Source: Halomonas saccharevitans (GTDB taxonomy: Bacteria > Pseudomonadota > Gammaproteobacteria > Pseudomonadales > Halomonadaceae). From it: a stretch of 64,000 nucleotides of DNA. Positions 63,701 to 64,000 of this stretch are shown here, in pieces; position 1 is the first letter of the stretch, and the number at the start of each line of letters is the position of its first letter. The translations under genes and the position numbers were made by a program. The notes below the pieces were generated by a model. It was not told the DNA's origin. It made no database searches and worked only from the letters and a program-made list of their open reading frames with translations. The stretch covers positions 62,001 through 126,000 of the forward strand of contig NZ_FPAQ01000004.1 of the NCBI RefSeq assembly GCF_900116405.1, read 5' to 3'.

Positions 63701-64000
63701 TGAGCTGGTCCTTGACCACCCCGGCTTGGACCCGCACCCGGCGGTTCTCGACGTCGATGTCGAGGATGGCGTTCATGTGCCGCGAGACGTCGACCACCAG
63801 GCCGTCGGTGAGCGACTGGCCGTTGGTGCCGGTGCCGCCGCCGCGCGGCGTGAGCACCACGTCACGATGCGCCTCGCGCCCGGCCAGGCGGGCGATGCGC
63901 CGAAGGTCCTCGCCATGCTTCGGGCTCAGCACGGCCTGGGGCAGGCGCTGGTAGATGGAGTTGTCGGTGGCGAGCACCGTGCGGGCGGCGTAGTCCGGGG
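60759..64000 (-). CDS. ydiJ: YdiJ-type FAD-binding/Fe-S oxidoreductase (5' end cut off)
   Basis: A very large flavoprotein-ferredoxin fusion (over 1070 residues here) similar to E. coli YdiJ, a 2-hydroxyacid (D-lactate or D-2-hydroxyglutarate type) dehydrogenase. The FAD-binding domain has PRGGGTGTNGQS and TSNRATIGGMISTDASGQGS. Then follow FGHVDAGVLHVRP and WGEHGKG, the cysteine-rich CNGNGACYNYDPDDAMCPSW and CLACKSCAGQCPVKVNVP clusters, and a CCG domain (STGCCGMSGTYGHE). The frame runs off the window; about 40 N-terminal residues are missing. Two in-frame additions occur: a 30-bp tandem repeat (SSQDQPQAL twice) near 63150 and repeat copy C near 62230-62416 between the FAD and Fe-S parts. Confidence 0.94.
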   Translation of the reverse strand, partial: PDYAARTVLATDNSIYQRLPQAVLSPKHGEDLRRIARLAGREAHRDVVLTPRGGGTGTNGQSLTDGLVVDVSRHMNAILDIDVENRRVRVQAGVVKDQLNAALKPHGLFFAPDLSTSNRATIGGMISTDASGQGSCEYGKTRDHVLELATVLLGGERLVSRPLADEALLPLCARDDVTGTAYRTAREIIDTQRGLIEATFPPLNRCLTGYDLAHLRDAQGRLDLNSLLCGSEGSLGLLDEAVLNVLPIPKHSTLVNVRYAGFMDALRDAKALMGSSQDQPQALDSSQDQPQAQPTSIETVDDTVLLLAMEDFVWDSVAEFFPAGETPVRGINLVEFNDDDPERLAQRVEAFCRHLETDASVERLGFTLAEGRPQIQRVYAMRKRAVGLLGNARVDDKGEKRPIPFVEDTAVPPEHLADFIGEFRAALDARGLAYGMFGHVDAGVLHVRPAIDMKDPEQERLIREVSDEVAALTRKYGGLLWGEHGKGVRSEYSPEFFGELYPSLQRVKAAFDPHNQLNPGKIATPFIGTPSPSLSHDEISGAGRSEGHLPGRASVAPKEGFTAPSRWSGTPGDAPDTPDAAGTVKEASEAQAVKFVDPGLLAIDGVPTRGQFDRTIDERAWQAHAATVYCNGNGACYNYDPDDAMCPSWKATRDRVHSPKGRASLIREWLRLQGEAGVDLIEESRRQRAEGAWGFVKRFPRRALNTWRRDREADFSHEVYDAMAGCLACKSCAGQCPVKVNVPDSRSRFLEAYHGRYLRPARDYVVGGMEFLLPALSRVAPLYNAALGTRLVDRLLAGPLGLVDSPRLSRASLRKQLAAWGVAQATPTSLGLLTESQKARSVVIVQDAFTSHFEARLVMDIVELLSRLDVRVFVAPFSPNGKPLDVQGFQGAFARTAEKQARRLRTLAEFGMPLVGIDPAMTLTYRQEYVKALGPDAVPEVLMLQEWLVTMASTLAHRVAPEEHDQRDPGFRLLSHCTEKTNAPGSPKAWQQLFAAFDLELELLSTGCCGMSGTYGHEARNLETSRTIYAQSWQPQVESEANAGRLLATGYSCRSQAKRFSDQALPHPLQALLGWLKQR
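62230..62416 (-). repeat. Dispersed palindromic repeat, copy C (inside ydiJ)
   Basis: On the minus strand the 29-bp core (62308-62336) reads GTAGCGCCCAAGGAGGGG at its start, one base different from copy A. An inverted repeat (TTTGCC and GGCAAG) adjoins it at about 62337-62357, as in copy A. It is translated as VAPKEGFTAPSR in the ydiJ frame, adding about 60 residues between NPGKIATPF and the GVPTRGQFDRTI segment. Outer limits are estimated. Confidence 0.85.
63122..63181 (-). repeat. 30-bp tandem duplication inside ydiJ
   Basis: Two 30-bp units (63122-63151 and 63152-63181) differ at only a few positions and encode SSQDQPQA twice in the FAD-domain part of YdiJ. In-frame, so tolerated. Confidence 0.85.

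Overview
The window is a 64 kb stretch of a GC-rich gammaproteobacterial chromosome. The gene set and protein sequences fit a halophilic or marine member of the Halomonadaceae (Halomonas-like). Supporting features are a separate HisZ next to PurA, a class I PHA synthase with its phasin, a proton-translocating transhydrogenase, the ybeZ-ybeY-corC-lnt cluster, and generally acidic proteins. The genus is inferred from these features, not proven. Both edges cut a gene: hisZ on the left and a ydiJ-like FAD/Fe-S dehydrogenase on the right.

Layout. 1-4.6 kb: hisZ, purA, cobO, a GNAT acetyltransferase, yajQ and a DUF454 membrane protein. 4.6-13.6 kb: pepN, a CPA2 antiporter, a lipid kinase, a VOC protein, a repeat-bearing lipoprotein, a cold-shock protein, a TM2 protein and a LysE exporter. 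13.6-24.2 kb: slt, DUF1232, two overlapping hotdog thioesterases, htpG behind a clear heat-shock promoter, pntAB, gpsA-sixA. 24.2-32 kb: an IsdG-like protein, an AEC carrier with a 34-residue mini-protein, a coupled hydrolase-hydrolase-patatin operon, an Smr protein, prmB and aroC. 32-40 kb: phaP and phaC for PHA storage, then lnt, corC, ybeY, ybeZ and miaB on the minus strand. 40.36-41.60 kb: a complete ISAs1-type element with 10-bp target duplications but a frameshifted transposase. 41.9-51.7 kb: an SH3-domain protein, tpm, a YajG-like lipoprotein, the sulfate transporter (sbp-cysT-cysW-cysA), ggt, rpe, a GIY-YIG protein and mscS. 51.7-58.3 kb: ndh, gph, and trpEGDC behind a candidate attenuator leader peptide with two Trp codons. 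58.3-64 kb: a TonB-dependent receptor whose signal peptide is out of frame, DUF2905 and ydiJ.

The most unusual signal is a dispersed repeat with a 29-bp core seen three times. One copy is intergenic (about 24.2 kb). One lies in frame inside gph (about 53.4 kb) and one in frame inside ydiJ (about 62.3 kb). The core is read as the same peptide (VAPKEGFTAP-like) in all three. It behaves like a protein-tolerated palindromic element comparable in concept to the Rickettsia palindromic elements, and I do not recognise it as a described family.

Most of the window is housekeeping: amino-acid and purine biosynthesis, redox balance, cell-wall turnover, RNA modification, sulfate uptake and carbon storage. 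Many intergenic gaps hold strong GC-rich hairpins that probably act as terminators, several shared by convergent genes. I found no tRNA, rRNA, CRISPR array or phage module.
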